Of a DNA stretch of 64,000 nt, positions 1 through 11,009 are shown one piece after another; the stretch's first letter is position 1; every line of letters starts with the position of its first letter. Origin of the DNA: Amyloporia xantha (lineage: Eukaryota > Basidiomycota > Agaricomycetes > Polyporales > Adustoporiaceae); contig JAYKKR010000026.1 of the NCBI GenBank assembly GCA_036971615.1, forward strand, positions 186,001-250,000, written 5' to 3'. The translations under genes were made by a program, and so were the position numbers. The notes beneath the pieces are model-generated. The model did not search any database. It was not told where the DNA came from and was given only the letters and a program-made list of their open reading frames with translations.

Positions 1-2201
1 CCGAGCTGACCTGAGACCCTTGAGCCTGTATAAGGTGGGAAGAACTTGAAGCGCCTTCAACGCCGGACCGAGATGACCCCCTCCCTGCATAACTTGTAGG
101 GGGCGCATTTACCAATCCCTGGGCCTCCTTCATGACATCGCGAAGAAGCATCACCATTGGAAGAATTTGGTCGTCCACAATCGGAATAAATGCAATCTGT
201 GAATTCAAAATGTGATCTGGGATGCCCGACTGAACCGCGTCTTCTTCATCCTCCCACCCAAATTGCACAAGATCGGCCTCGCGGGTGATAAGGCCGATGA
301 TGAGTAAAAATTGTTCCACGATTATGTTGTTCTCAGGACTGTCTCGTGGGAAGCTGGCGGTCTTGTCGAGATAAGGGGCACTTCCCAGCCACCGGAGTGC
401 AGCCGCGAGGCCGTCAGGATCACTGTGAATTGTCGAGGGAAGGTAGCGGTCATCATAATCCCAGCACGTCCAGCCATTTCCCTCAAGGGGCGCGAAGTGT
501 GGTATGGTGCCGTGCTGAGTTGCATGCATTAGTCGCGGAACATATTAACGTCGCGGTGAACTCACCATGAGTTCATCGAGTAACTCGACTGCTTCAAAAT
601 ATGCCTGCGCCGCGCCTATTGATACAAGGAAGTTATGACGACGTGTGCGCGAGTTTTGGCCCAGCTGGCTGGCTTTATTCGAATGAGTGATGCATCCTCC
701 TCATCATCAGAGGAATGATCGCTCTCGGCGCCGACATCCATATCAAACTCGTCACTCTGATCCTCGTCTTGGACGCGACGGGCAGGACGTTTGCCACGGG
801 CTTTCTTGCTCCCCATCGGCTTGGACTTTTTGTTCTTTCGCGTCTGCTTCTTCGGCCGCTCGACGACAGCTTGGTCGTATACTGCGGGCGCCATGATCGC
901 ATTACCGTCGTCGTCATGTTTTAACATGTAGGCCTTAAAACGAAACGGGGACACCCCCATTGCTGAGTTGTCGCTCGCGCCAGTATGCTAGCAGGCTCCT
1001 TAGCGGCCCGTCGGTCATGTGAGAAGGATCGCGAAGGCCCATCCTTTCAGGAGTCATCTCTTGGTCAAAGTATAGGAAAGGATTTTGCGTGATATGCGTC
1101 CAAGGGGCTCGCGCCTTTGTACTTCCAGTCGCGGCCTCTGTCCGGTCATCAGAGACGGCTGTCGCGACAAAGGAAATGTGCTCACTAAAATGCATGTTCA
1201 AGAACTCCCTAAGCAATGCTTTCAAATCGTCGAGCTTCTCGCGATCGTCACCCGCAGGCTCATCAGGGATCAACGGAAGACCCTCCGCATCGAGGTCCAT
1301 GATCTGCCTGATCCGCGCCTTTCTCGCGGCTGTACCCATTGTCGCGTCCGCTACCTCTCCATCCAAGAATACGTTGCGACTGTACGTGCCGAATTCTTCG
1401 TATGTGTTCTCTTTCCAATCCGGCATGTCCGTAAATGCTGGAGCATTTTCTAGGTCCTTGTTGTAGTCATGTCTGTATTCTATGTCAGCATGAGGCGTTT
1501 ACAGATAAACGCGACCTCACGTTTCTACGAGGACTTCGTCCGGTCCAACCTGAACGGTGGAGAACGCGACCATTCGCACGCCATAGTCGCTGTATATCTG
1601 AGTCGTGAAGGCCTTCAGCTGCTGCACCAATTTCCTTTGGATGGATCTACACAAATATGAGGGACAGGTGTGATACAGCAAAGAGGCACTACAAACTTTT
1701 GCGAAGCCAGGACGAGCGGCCTTTTCGCGGCTGTCGGCACGTTCGCCCTCGCAATATACGCGGTTTGCTCGTCCTCAGTGAGTGCTTTCCAAAGTTGAGC
1801 TTGCGCGGACGGCCACGCGCCGATATTCTTGTTTCCAATCGCGTCCCCATTGGTGATCTCCAAAGACATGGCCTTGACAAGCTCCCTGTTCTCGAGTGCA
1901 AATTGCTCTGGACCTGACCTTTTACGCCCCCATCTAGTTGCTTTTCTCGGCCCATCACCTCTGTTGCTGTTACGGAACCATTCCAGGAGTTGCTGCACCG
2001 GTATCAGCGTTGTCGCGATAAACAGAGAAGAAGACGTACCCTTCGTAAGGCCCCTTTTTCCATGTCGACGAGCGTGGGGTGTGCAGTTTGTAACTTGATT
2101 AACGCCGCGTCGACGATTAATTTTCTTTGATTACGGTCGGCACTCTTGAAGAGCTCGAGCTCAGCACCTAAAGAACTGGTGTGGGCACCTTTGAGACTCA
2201 T
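1..2201 (-). CDS. KDZ-associated hypothetical protein, 3' end beyond window
   Basis: This is a multi-exon minus-strand gene, apparently starting at the ATG at 2201-2199. Exons can be followed from MSLKGAHTSSLG through an intron near 2037-1996 (GTACGT to GTGCAG), an exon with QLLEWFRNSNRG and LTEDEQTAYIARA, then exons covering about 1660-1530, 1460-616 and 520-1. The middle exon has a basic stretch around 870-770 (KKQTRKNKKSKP) followed by an acidic one, like a nuclear localisation signal and acidic tail. I recognise no enzymatic domain. The layout resembles large Agaricomycete hypothetical proteins often found beside KDZ transposases, but that is from memory of the family. The reading frame is still open at position 1, so the C-terminus is missing. 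Confidence 0.6.
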
Positions 2202-2934
2202 TTTGCAGGTTGGATGGTTTTTGGTGGGAGGTAATGGCTGTACGAATAAGAAAATTCAACAGGGCACACATCGCGAGTCCAAATCGGTGAAACACCGCGC
2301 TCATTGCGTCTGCAACCGCGACCAGGCCCGATGTGGACCGTTTCACATTAAGCGACAAGTGGCGCCCTGCGTCGGCACCGCGACAATGCAATTACGCCTT
2401 AAAGCCGACATCATTGTCCTCCCATTGGTAGCCAGATAGCTGAGCTCCGGCGAGGCGCGCCGGGTGCCTGAATGTTCTTCCAGAGGGCGCGTGAATACAT
2501 GTAGGTAGACATGCTGGAAACACATGTACTACATGGCACTCAGGTAGTAAACGGGCCTCGGAGCTACTTCCACAAACATTTCATCGCTCTCGTTTTCACA
2601 CAAATTGTGGGTAGCTGCTATCTCGACAATGTGACCATTATGCCTGAATCGCGACAAGTTGCTGAACCTTACAGCTGATGGACTTAACCGACGAGGTGGC
2701 GGCATACATGCAAGCCATGTTTCGTAGAAGATTACACATCCTTCGAAAGGATATAGGACCCGCGCCACTACAGCCATCCTCCCTGAATATTAGTACATAT
2801 CTCGTTGGTGAATGTAGCGTCATTGCAGACCGTCTCGCCCATGCATTTCTCCATCGCGGTACAGTAACAATTCATCCGTGTAATGCCATGGGGTGCTGAT
2901 GCGATAAGTAGTCAGCGTCCCTTGGGATGCAGAC

Positions 2935-3950
2935 AGGTATGCAGATGCACTAGGCGTCCAAGCGAGTGGTCAGAACCACAAGTTGGAGGATGCATTGCGC
3001 GCTAAGTGGCCGCGTCTGCTACCAGACAAAGTGATGTCATTGAGGGAACCGTCCATTCTGACGGATATGCACGGGCGGGTTCTGGCCTGGCTTCTTCCAG
3101 GTCTGCTATCTGAAAAACGGCAGGTGCACCTGAAGTAACATTCTAACTTGAATGGTGTGTGTTAACACATCCACACCAGAACGAAATGCTGGCCGCGACA
3201 GATCTATTAGCCAAGCAACTCAAGCAGTGTGGGCCGCGACTGCGTGGCGGATCACAGGAAGGGACGCGCAGTTGGCGACAATTGTCGAGCCTCTTCCGCG
3301 ACCCTGCAATGTGTCGAATTCAACCAGGCACTGTAAATATATCCCCCGCATGGTACCAGCAAGGTCACGTTGTAAGTGTGACACTCACCATCGGCAGCTC
3401 ATGTGAAAATGATGTTGCACAGGGACCGAGTCATGCCCTCGAGCACTCCGCGAGTCTGAAGGGGACCAATAGGGAAAGCGCACTGCAATGGATGTCTGCC
3501 ATCGCTGAAACCTCAGCCATTCTGTCTGCGATTCTGGCAGTAGTTCACCCCCCACTTTACCAGGCTGGTCGCGACACCATGCTCAAGCTAGAGAAGGTCC
3601 CTGGTCTCTGCGAGGATGTGAAGGTGTGGGGATCCCCATTCAACGCCGTACAGATCATATCGAACCGCGAGACACCACCTCACCGCGACAACAACTCACG
3701 AAAGCCGTGGTATGATCTCCTCGCCACAATCGGATCGTACCGCGACCTGGTCTTTGAGATGGATGGGGTGGGTCTCCATGTCCATTATCCACCTGGATCT
3801 GTGGTTGCCCTTTGTGGCAAGGTTCTTCGTCACTCTGTTGGACCATGCGATGGAGATCGAGTCTGTTACGCATATTTTATGCGCGATGCCGTGCACGCTG
3901 CGATGGGGGTAGTTGCACCACATTGGATGGACATTACATATTATGACTAA
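2935..3950 (+). CDS. TET/JBP-family 2OG-Fe(II) dioxygenase, 5' end unresolved
   Basis: Predicted to oxidise 5-methylcytosine or a related base in DNA. Exons called: 2935-3123 (with SILTDMHGRVLAWLLPG), 3180-3371 and 3423-3950; the second intron (3372-3422) is 51 bp and in frame. The double-stranded beta-helix motifs are visible: the HxD iron motif in NRETPPHRDNNS, the distal iron-ligand His in LRHSV, and the 2-oxoglutarate-binding Arg in DRVCYAYFMR. The stop is TAA at 3948-3950. An upstream exon with ATG at 2678 is possible, but I could not connect it. All three catalytic signatures are intact, so the enzyme could be active. It lies head-on to the KDZ transposase, whose stop is only 73 bp away, as expected for a TET/JBP-KDZ pair. 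Confidence 0.8.
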
Positions 3951-4022
3951 AGCAGGCACATCTCTGGGAAATGAGACTTATGTAATGCCTTGATCGAAGG
4001 AGAGAAACAATGGAGCAGACTG

Positions 4023-7000
4023 TCATTTGCAGGGAGCACAAAGCTCGATCAGTGCGTCTGCCATGGATGTATACATCGCCGCCTGTCGCAGAGCATAACA
4101 CCTGTGGCCGCGCCCAATGTATGGAACATTGCCGCGCGACAGCCAATCACAACTCCGTTTGCGGAAGCTGACTTCCGACCAGCCCATCTCTGCAATAAGA
4201 ATAGTGTAATCCTCCTCCCATCGGTCGCGGCGAGCGCGCGCCCTGAGCCAATTGACCCGGTGCACTGAGGAACGATATTAGCTCAGACATCACTTATGTA
4301 TTCCGAATCTTACGTTCAGCCATCCAGTCTGACTGTGCACCATCTCCGCCCAAGTCCACAGTCCAGATCCAAGAAAGCGCAGAATTACGGCTTCCACGCA
4401 CTGAGTTGTCCATAAGTGCTGTGATGGATCGGAGGTTGTCGCGCACAAGTTTCTGATACTTCCCCAAAGTCGCGACGCCTGCACCCAAACCCTCCATGGC
4501 GAGTCGCGCCTGTGTGTATACTCGCGCGTTTTCATTGACCGTCTTGTTCACCACCGCGACTTCATCCCATGAGCGTAACTTCAGACGCTGGCTTGTCGCG
4601 CGCGCACTCCGGTGCGATATAGCACAGACCTGAATCCAATAGCGAGTCGAATGAGATGCAGCGCGTCGTTTGCCTGGCCTTCTCTGAGACGCAACTCCTC
4701 CTCCGCGACCTCCTCAAGGTGTCGCCACTTCATCACGTCATTGCCAAGCTCGGATGGTAACCACAATGTTGCCTCCTCCGGTTCAAACCGCGCCTCGTTC
4801 TCAATCTCGACCATCTCCTCAAGTGGGTTAATCTCTTCCTCCAGATCCAGCCACTCCGCACCATTGTACGGCACATGGAGACAGTCCGCATCCACCTCAT
4901 CAAGACCAGGCAGGAATGTTGAAGTCAGCCCCTGAAATGTGTCAATGCGTTTTTGCAGCCGCTGTCGCTTCTCTTCCAGTTGAAGCTGATCCGCGAGGAG
5001 GGGATGACGGCCCAACTTCTTTTTCAAGGCCCTTAGATTTAGCCTGTGAATAGGCACGGTAGTACATTGTCAGCATGCATTTGAAGCAGGTAACATACTG
5101 TGTTTCCTGTATCCTGAGTCCATTGGCAAGCCATTGGGCTACCCCTTGATGACGGCCGGCCGCGGTCTCCTCGCGAGTGAGAGCTAACTGGATGGCAATC
5201 TTTCCAGGGGCTGTGCGATGGGAATTAAGTCGCGAGATCACCCACATGGATGGTGCACATACCCTTTTTCAACTTGACATCATAAACATCCATCTCTTGC
5301 ACATCGCGGTCGCGGTTTCCCATTGCGCGCGCCTCCTGTGCAGTCCATGCTTCCAGCTGCTCATTGCTGGCGGTGGCTTCCATTTGTGCGAGCACTTCCG
5401 AGCTCTCCTGCCGTCCATTTTTAGCTTTCTTCCACTTGCGGACGAGTGAAGCACCTATATATATGGGCGTAATGTCAGTGCCGCGACAAGGTGCTCGACA
5501 ACGTTCATACCCATCCCCGTTAGTTTCTTCCAGTTGGAGTCATTCATGTGGTCGTCGATTACCTCCCTTCTATGCGCTGTGGACATCCCGCGCGTGCTTC
5601 CTGATATGTTATTTAGTGGAGCCCATAATGTTTCAATTACCTCGCCATCTATCTGACCCGCGCCTTCAATGAAATTGGGTGAGTAACGAGGAAAACAGCT
5701 ATCTTGATGGCCGTGCACATGGAATAGCCCTATCCCACTACGTATCTTGACTCCTCGTGGCATTTCAAGGTATGGATTCTTCTCAAATCTGAGATGCAAC
5801 CTCTTGCTGTACTGGCACATAATATCATACATCACAAGGAGTATTTTCACTCCGCCCAGCGTCGCGAGGACGCTGTTCAGGGAATAGTCCATATTCATTT
5901 GCCTGCATGAGACACACAATTAGTCGCGGTCGCGGCCTTGTTGCGAGTGTACTAACCGCTCGCCTTTCTGAAAGTCAACCACGGCATGAGGGACAAAACA
6001 CCCATGACGGGCACATGCTGCCGCGCCAATGCCTGTAGCCTCTAGGTTGTGACGATCGGCATTGGCCTGACTGACTGCCCGATGGTCATGACAATCTGAT
6101 TTCTATATTCCAAACACAAAGCTGTGTATCAGGTATGCGCGACCGCGACTCCATGGACGACTGACCTCTTTGAACTCCAAGGCCACTTTTAAATGTTCCT
6201 TGTATCGCTTTTCCTCGACCATAAATCCGTGTCCGTCACTCAAAGCCACATCGTCCGTAGGATTTCTCATACGCAGATGCTCCGCACTGAAGTTCCCATC
6301 CATCACAATGGAGCGCATATACTTCCACCTGTCGCGACGCGTTTAAGGCTGGTTAGTGCTGGTCGCGATGGGCAGCACTCACTGTTGTGGGTCATTGCGA
6401 AAATCCTCCGGTATATTAATATGTGGTTGAGGACATGTTGGACAGAATATGGCTAATCCCCCTGGTGGGATTGGCGCCGTTACTGTATGCCCGTATCCGT
6501 GCCACTTTCGATACTTGAGATTGCGCCACTGTCGCGACAGACGCAAAAGCTCACGGTACCGATCCTATCCAGGTGCATTAGCATCCATGCTTGTCCCCAG
6601 CCATGGGGAGCGCACCGGTACGCTGTCCGGAAATGCGTTGTTGGTGACGCGAGTCAGCTTGCTAAAATAGCTCATCGCGGAGGTCTTGCATTCCTTATTT
6701 GTAAGGAGAAAGTCGTCGAGCACTCGGAAAGTGAATGCAGTTTTTGGCCGTAATGTTGTCGCGGGATAAAGACCCATCGCGAGCAGCTGTTTATCCATGC
6801 TGTCGCCATTAGGGCATGAGCACCATCCAACTCCAATCTCATGCACACCGGTTACATCTACCACAACTATGAGGTCTGTTTCGCGTCCAAGGGAGGGGGC
6901 GAATAGAGGCGGGGGCGAGAGAGGGGCTTCTTCTTCATCGCGACCCTCCATTGCTGAACAGTCGCGGTAGCCTGCGTCTTGGCCTGCGTTTCCGGCACAT

Positions 7001-7600
7001 GGTCGGCCCTCATGCCCAAGCCATATGCGCACGCCTGCGTCATTGAGCCACGCGGGGGTAAAGAATTCACCAGTCCACTTCTCTATACGGTGAAGCGGCA
7101 TCACCATGTGTGAACGCTGCAAGCATCCTCGACATGTCACGGGGCATCCGTAGCATTCCAGGCAGCGCCAATCACCCTCCGCGGAACGGCATTGGCTGCA
7201 TTGTCTGTCAGGTGGCGGTGCTTCCCGCTCCAGCAGGCAGGCGAGATAAGCCTCGCGGTGTGGAAGCCAGTCCCGCATAAAGTCATTCTGGCCCTGTGAA
7301 ACGGGACGCGATGAGCAAATGCCGCTCGATAGTAATTCAGTTACCGTGCACCTTGTGTCGAAGCTGGGGCATTTCGATAGGCGGAGCATCATACTGATCA
7401 TCAGGTGCCGTAGTCGCGCTCGCGGCTTCATTACGTGGTTTACTGGGGGATTTTGAGGGTGATCGGCTAGGAGAGCGCGACGCTTGAGGATTGTCTTTGA
7501 AGACGTACTCAACTCCTCGCGTAGTGCGCTTCTCGACTCTGGTTCCAAATCGAACACCACGTCCCACCTTGAAGACAGTCCCGCGAGGGCGAGATCCCAT
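4023..7600 (-). CDS. KDZ transposase with CxC2-type cysteine cluster (frameshifted)
   Basis: Ten exons on the minus strand: 7600-7352, 7293-6616, 6564-6383, 6328-6166, 6102-5957, 5902-5511, 5454-5263, 5210-5099, 5043-4314 and 4264-4023. The N-terminal half holds a cysteine cluster (CSQCRSAEGDWRCLECYGCP) as in CxC2 domains, and then VHEIGVGWCSCPN and RPKTAFTFRVLDDFLL. The catalytic part shows IVMDGNFSAEHLRMRNP, MNMDYSLNSVL, YDIMCQYSKRL and GIGLFHVHGHQDSCFPRY, all hallmarks of KDZ transposases. The C-terminal exon has WLRARARRDRW and YALRQAAMYTSMA. Every splice joins in frame except within exon 9, where the frame slips at a (CG)4 tract at 4597-4604. Unshifted length would be about 1027 residues, normal for the family. 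The break may mean a dead copy or a sequencing slip. Confidence 0.88.
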
Positions 7601-7844
7601 AGCTGCAGGGAATAAAATGGGAATGACTCAACAACGCTCCTATTGTTATGTTGATGGAGATAAAGGAATGGCTCTTGCGCGGCCCTGCTTATGACTCATG
7701 CACTATGCTTTGCGACCATGAGGTGCACACGTGTTTGCGAACATCAGCTGACGCTGCCACGAGGTGAGCAGGAGAGATATGGTAAATATTAGACTAGACA
7801 TGTAAAGGCTGGGCTCGCAGTTGATTGCCTCCCATCGACTTTCA
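7601..7844. promoter_or_regulatory. Divergent promoter between KDZ transposase and gene A
   Basis: A 244-bp interval lies between the transposase ATG (7600, minus) and gene A ATG (7845, plus). It contains the shared segment GACCATGAGGTGCACACGTGT (7718-7737 and on) and a TAAATATTAGAC block at 7781-7792. Both recur upstream of gene B near 14207 and 14270, so the region belongs to the duplicated unit. No clear TATA box is seen. Confidence 0.45.
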
Positions 7845-7955
7845 ATGTCTTCCGCTGCCATGCCGCCTCAAGCTTCCGCCCCGGTGTCCGCGGAGCAACT
7901 CGAAAGTACCGCGACGCGCATGTTCCGCTATCGCGCGTGGCGCATCCAGCAGGCA

Positions 7956-7962
7956 CTGATAA
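7956..7962. repeat. Left target-site duplication CTGATAA
   Basis: This 7-bp copy abuts the left end of the 5.04-kb insert and pairs with the copy at 13000-13006. Extending to 8 bp gives ACTGATAA against CCTGATAA, one mismatch, so an 8-bp duplication cannot be excluded. Confidence 0.85.
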
Positions 7963-9770
7963 CACACCATTCAGTCACTATAGCCTACTCTATAGGGAGA
8001 GATATGGGTGAAATTCTTATTACTTTGTCAGGAGAGCGGACGTCGGCCGACACCCTCGCTATAGCCTACAGTCAAGGGTCGGCCGAGGGCTATAATATAG
8101 CCTGCAGATACAGCGCGGCCGACTGCGCCATATTTCCCTGGTATATTCTCGCCTTCAAGTAGTGTCGGCCGAGGGCTATAATATAGCCTACAAATACGGC
8201 GCGGCCGAGTGCGCCATATTATTGTGGTATATTCTGGCCTTCAATGTAGGGATGGCCGAGGTGTATCATATAGCCTACAGACAGGGCACAGCTGACTGCG
8301 CCATAAACTCTAGCTATATTTCAGCATGGCACAGCTTGATAGAGCATGGCACTTTGTTGGGAATTTAATCCTACAGCTCTGCAAACCGCGCAGCTTTTTT
8401 GGGAATTTGATGGCACAGTTGTCCAAAGCATGGCGCTTTTTGACAATCTGATGGCGCAGCTTGGTAGAGCATGGCGCTTTGGGGGAATGTCATGGCACAA
8501 CTTTGTAAAGCATGGCACATTTTTTTGGGAATTTTATGGCGCTTTTTTGACAGTCTCATGGTGCAGCTCTCCAAAGCATGGCGCAGCTCTCCCAACCATG
8601 GCGCTTTTTTGGGATTCTCATGGTGCAGCTTTATAAAGCATGGCGCATTTTTGAGAATCTCATGGCGCAGCTTTGTAAAGCATGGCGCTTTTTTGCAAAT
8701 TTGATGGCGCTTTTTTGACAGTCTCATGGCGCACTTCTCCAAAGCATGGCGCTTGCTTGGATATTTCATGGCACCGCTTTGCAGAGCATGGCACCGCTTT
8801 GCAGAGCATGGCGCATTTTTGAGAATCTCATGGTGCAGCATTGTAAAGCATGGTGCTTTTTTTGCAAATTTAATGGCGCTTTTTGACAGTCTCATGGTGC
8901 ACTTCTCCAAAGCATGGCATAGCTCTTCCAAGCATGGCGCTTTTTTGGATATCTCATGGCGCAGCTTTGCAAAGCATGGCTCTTTTGTGCGAACTTCATG
9001 GCGCTTTTTTGACAGTCTCATGGCACAGCTTTGAGAGCATGGCACCTTCTTGGATATCTCATGGCGCACTTCTCCAAAGCATGGCACAGCTCTCCCAAGC
9101 ATGGCGCTTTTTGGGAATCTTATGGCACAGCTTTATAAAGCATGGCTCTTTTGTGCGAACTTCATGGCGCTTTTTTGACAGTCTCATGGCGCAGCTTTGA
9201 GAGCATGGCACTTTCTTGGATATCTCATGGCGCACTTCTCCAAAGCATGGCGCTTTCTTGGATATCTCATAGCGCCGCTTTGCAGAGCATGGCGCATTTT
9301 TGAGAATTTGATGGCGCTTTTTTCACAGTCTCATGGTGCAGCTCTCCAAAGCATGGCGCTTTTTTGACAGCCTCATGGCGTAGCTCTCTAAAGCATGGTG
9401 CTTTGTTGGGATTCTCATGGTGCAGCTTTATAAAGCATGGCGCATTTTTGAGAATCTCATGGCGCAGCTTTGTAAAGCATGGCGCTTTTTTGGCAAATTT
9501 GATGGCGCTTTTTTGACAGTCTCATGGCGCACTTCTCCTAAGCATGGCACAGCTCTCCCAAGCATGATGCTTTCTTAGATATCTCATAGTGCAGCTTTGC
9601 AGAGCATGGCACTTTTTGGATTTCTCATGGTGCAGCTCTCCAAAGCATGGCGCAGCTCTCCCAACCATGGCGCTTTGTTAGGATTCTCATGGCGCAGCTT
9701 TGCAGAGCATGGCGCTTTTGTGCAAATCTCATGGCGCAGCTTTGTCAAGCATGGCGTGTTTGTGGCATAA
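7963..9770 (+). repeat. Left arm of foldback element: TCGGCCGA boxes then CATGGCGC array
   Basis: The outer 370 bp carry three TCGGCCGA palindromes (near 8043, 8084, 8164) alternating with GGCTATAATATAGCC palindromes. From about 8320 the arm is an irregular array of 20-40 bp units of the form CATGGCGC, then AGCTTTGCAAAG or TTTTTTGACAGTCT. The units give long spurious reading frames on both strands. The same array lies inverted at 11010-12999. Confidence 0.9.
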
Positions 9771-11009
9771 CACAGTGCTTTTTTTGGAATTCCACAGGCT
9801 GCTCTGCAGATCATGGCACATTTGTGAGAATGTCATGGTGCAGCTTTTTACAGTATGGGGTATTTGTGTAAAGTTTGTGGTGCACCCCTGCATGATAATG
9901 CTTTGTAAAGTATGGTGGTCCTCTGTAGTATCATACATAGGCTAGTCATGGTTGCTTTTCGAGGTTCAAATTCACCCTTTTGCTTCACATCTTTGTGCTT
10001 GTTTCCTATGCAGTTGCCTAAACATGCAATCTGGAATGGGCATCTAGAGATCCTGCAACCCAATGGATGCATAATTTGAAGTACCACCCCTGGGGCATAA
10101 GTTGCTAAGTAAAATGATTTGCTCCATGTGATTATATTACATATAATAAACATTTTGGCCAACAAACATTGTAACTCTGCTCTTTTAGGCCTGTCTTACA
10201 CCCATATCATGTCCATCTTATGCCCGTCTTACACCCATCTTACGCGCATCTTATGCCTGACTTATGCCCCTAAAGGTGGTGAACCATGATCATATTTATA
10301 GAGCATAGCACAGCTATGCAAGCACAATATATGTGTGCACAAGCTAAACAAAACCTGTCTTATGATGTGGTATAGAGATTTCATCGAGATATGCCATAGA
10401 TCAGCTGTGCCACTTCACTGTTGACAGTTGTTTGTAATATAGCTCACTCAAGTGTAGGTCGTAACACACACTGTTTTGTGGCTTCTATAACTAGTAGTTC
10501 TGCAAGGACAGATATCATATATACATAGCAGGCTTATATGACAATAGTAGACACTCACTATGTATAGTACTAGGGATATTACAAAACTGCTTGTTCCAGA
10601 TGAACTGTGTCTCAGGCTAAACTGTGATAAGCCCAAGTATTGGCAAGTGTATAATCAACTACTTGTGAATACATAGCAGTAGTCAGTAATGAAATTGTTA
10701 CTAAACATCTAGTCATCCAATTGGCTTGTCTTCACCAATCTTGCTATTCACCAGGTTGACATTCAACACATTTCTCATCCACTGGTCTCACAATCCATCA
10801 GGCTTGCCCTTACCAGTGTCGTCATTTATAAAAATTGTGCTCTTCTTATTTGCATCAAAGCTCCACCTGTCTCTACAAAGCTCTGTCATCACCTACAATG
10901 CTGAGCCATCCATATAACCAAGTATCTTTTGCATGATTGATACAAAATTGGCATCACTCTTTACAGCCTATAAAGCTGCACCATACAAAAATGCACTAAG
11001 CTTTACAAG
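9771..11009. other. Unique centre of foldback element, no gene seen
   Basis: This AT-rich stretch separates the two arms. It includes short degenerate direct repeats of a CTTATGCCC-like unit at about 10192-10270. No reading frame over about 105 codons is present and none looks like a known protein. It may be the loop of a long hairpin transcript. Confidence 0.6.

Noticed and set aside
2678..2899. 73-codon frame as the first exon of the TET/JBP gene
   Set aside because: It is in the right place and strand, but I could not find a splice that links it in frame with the exon at 2935, so it is left out of the model.
8320..9945. Many plus- and minus-strand reading frames of 60-240 codons in the CATGGCGC array
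   Set aside because: They are open in several frames at once, consist of repeated His/Trp/Cys-rich units and mirror the inverted copy. They are by-products of the repeat.
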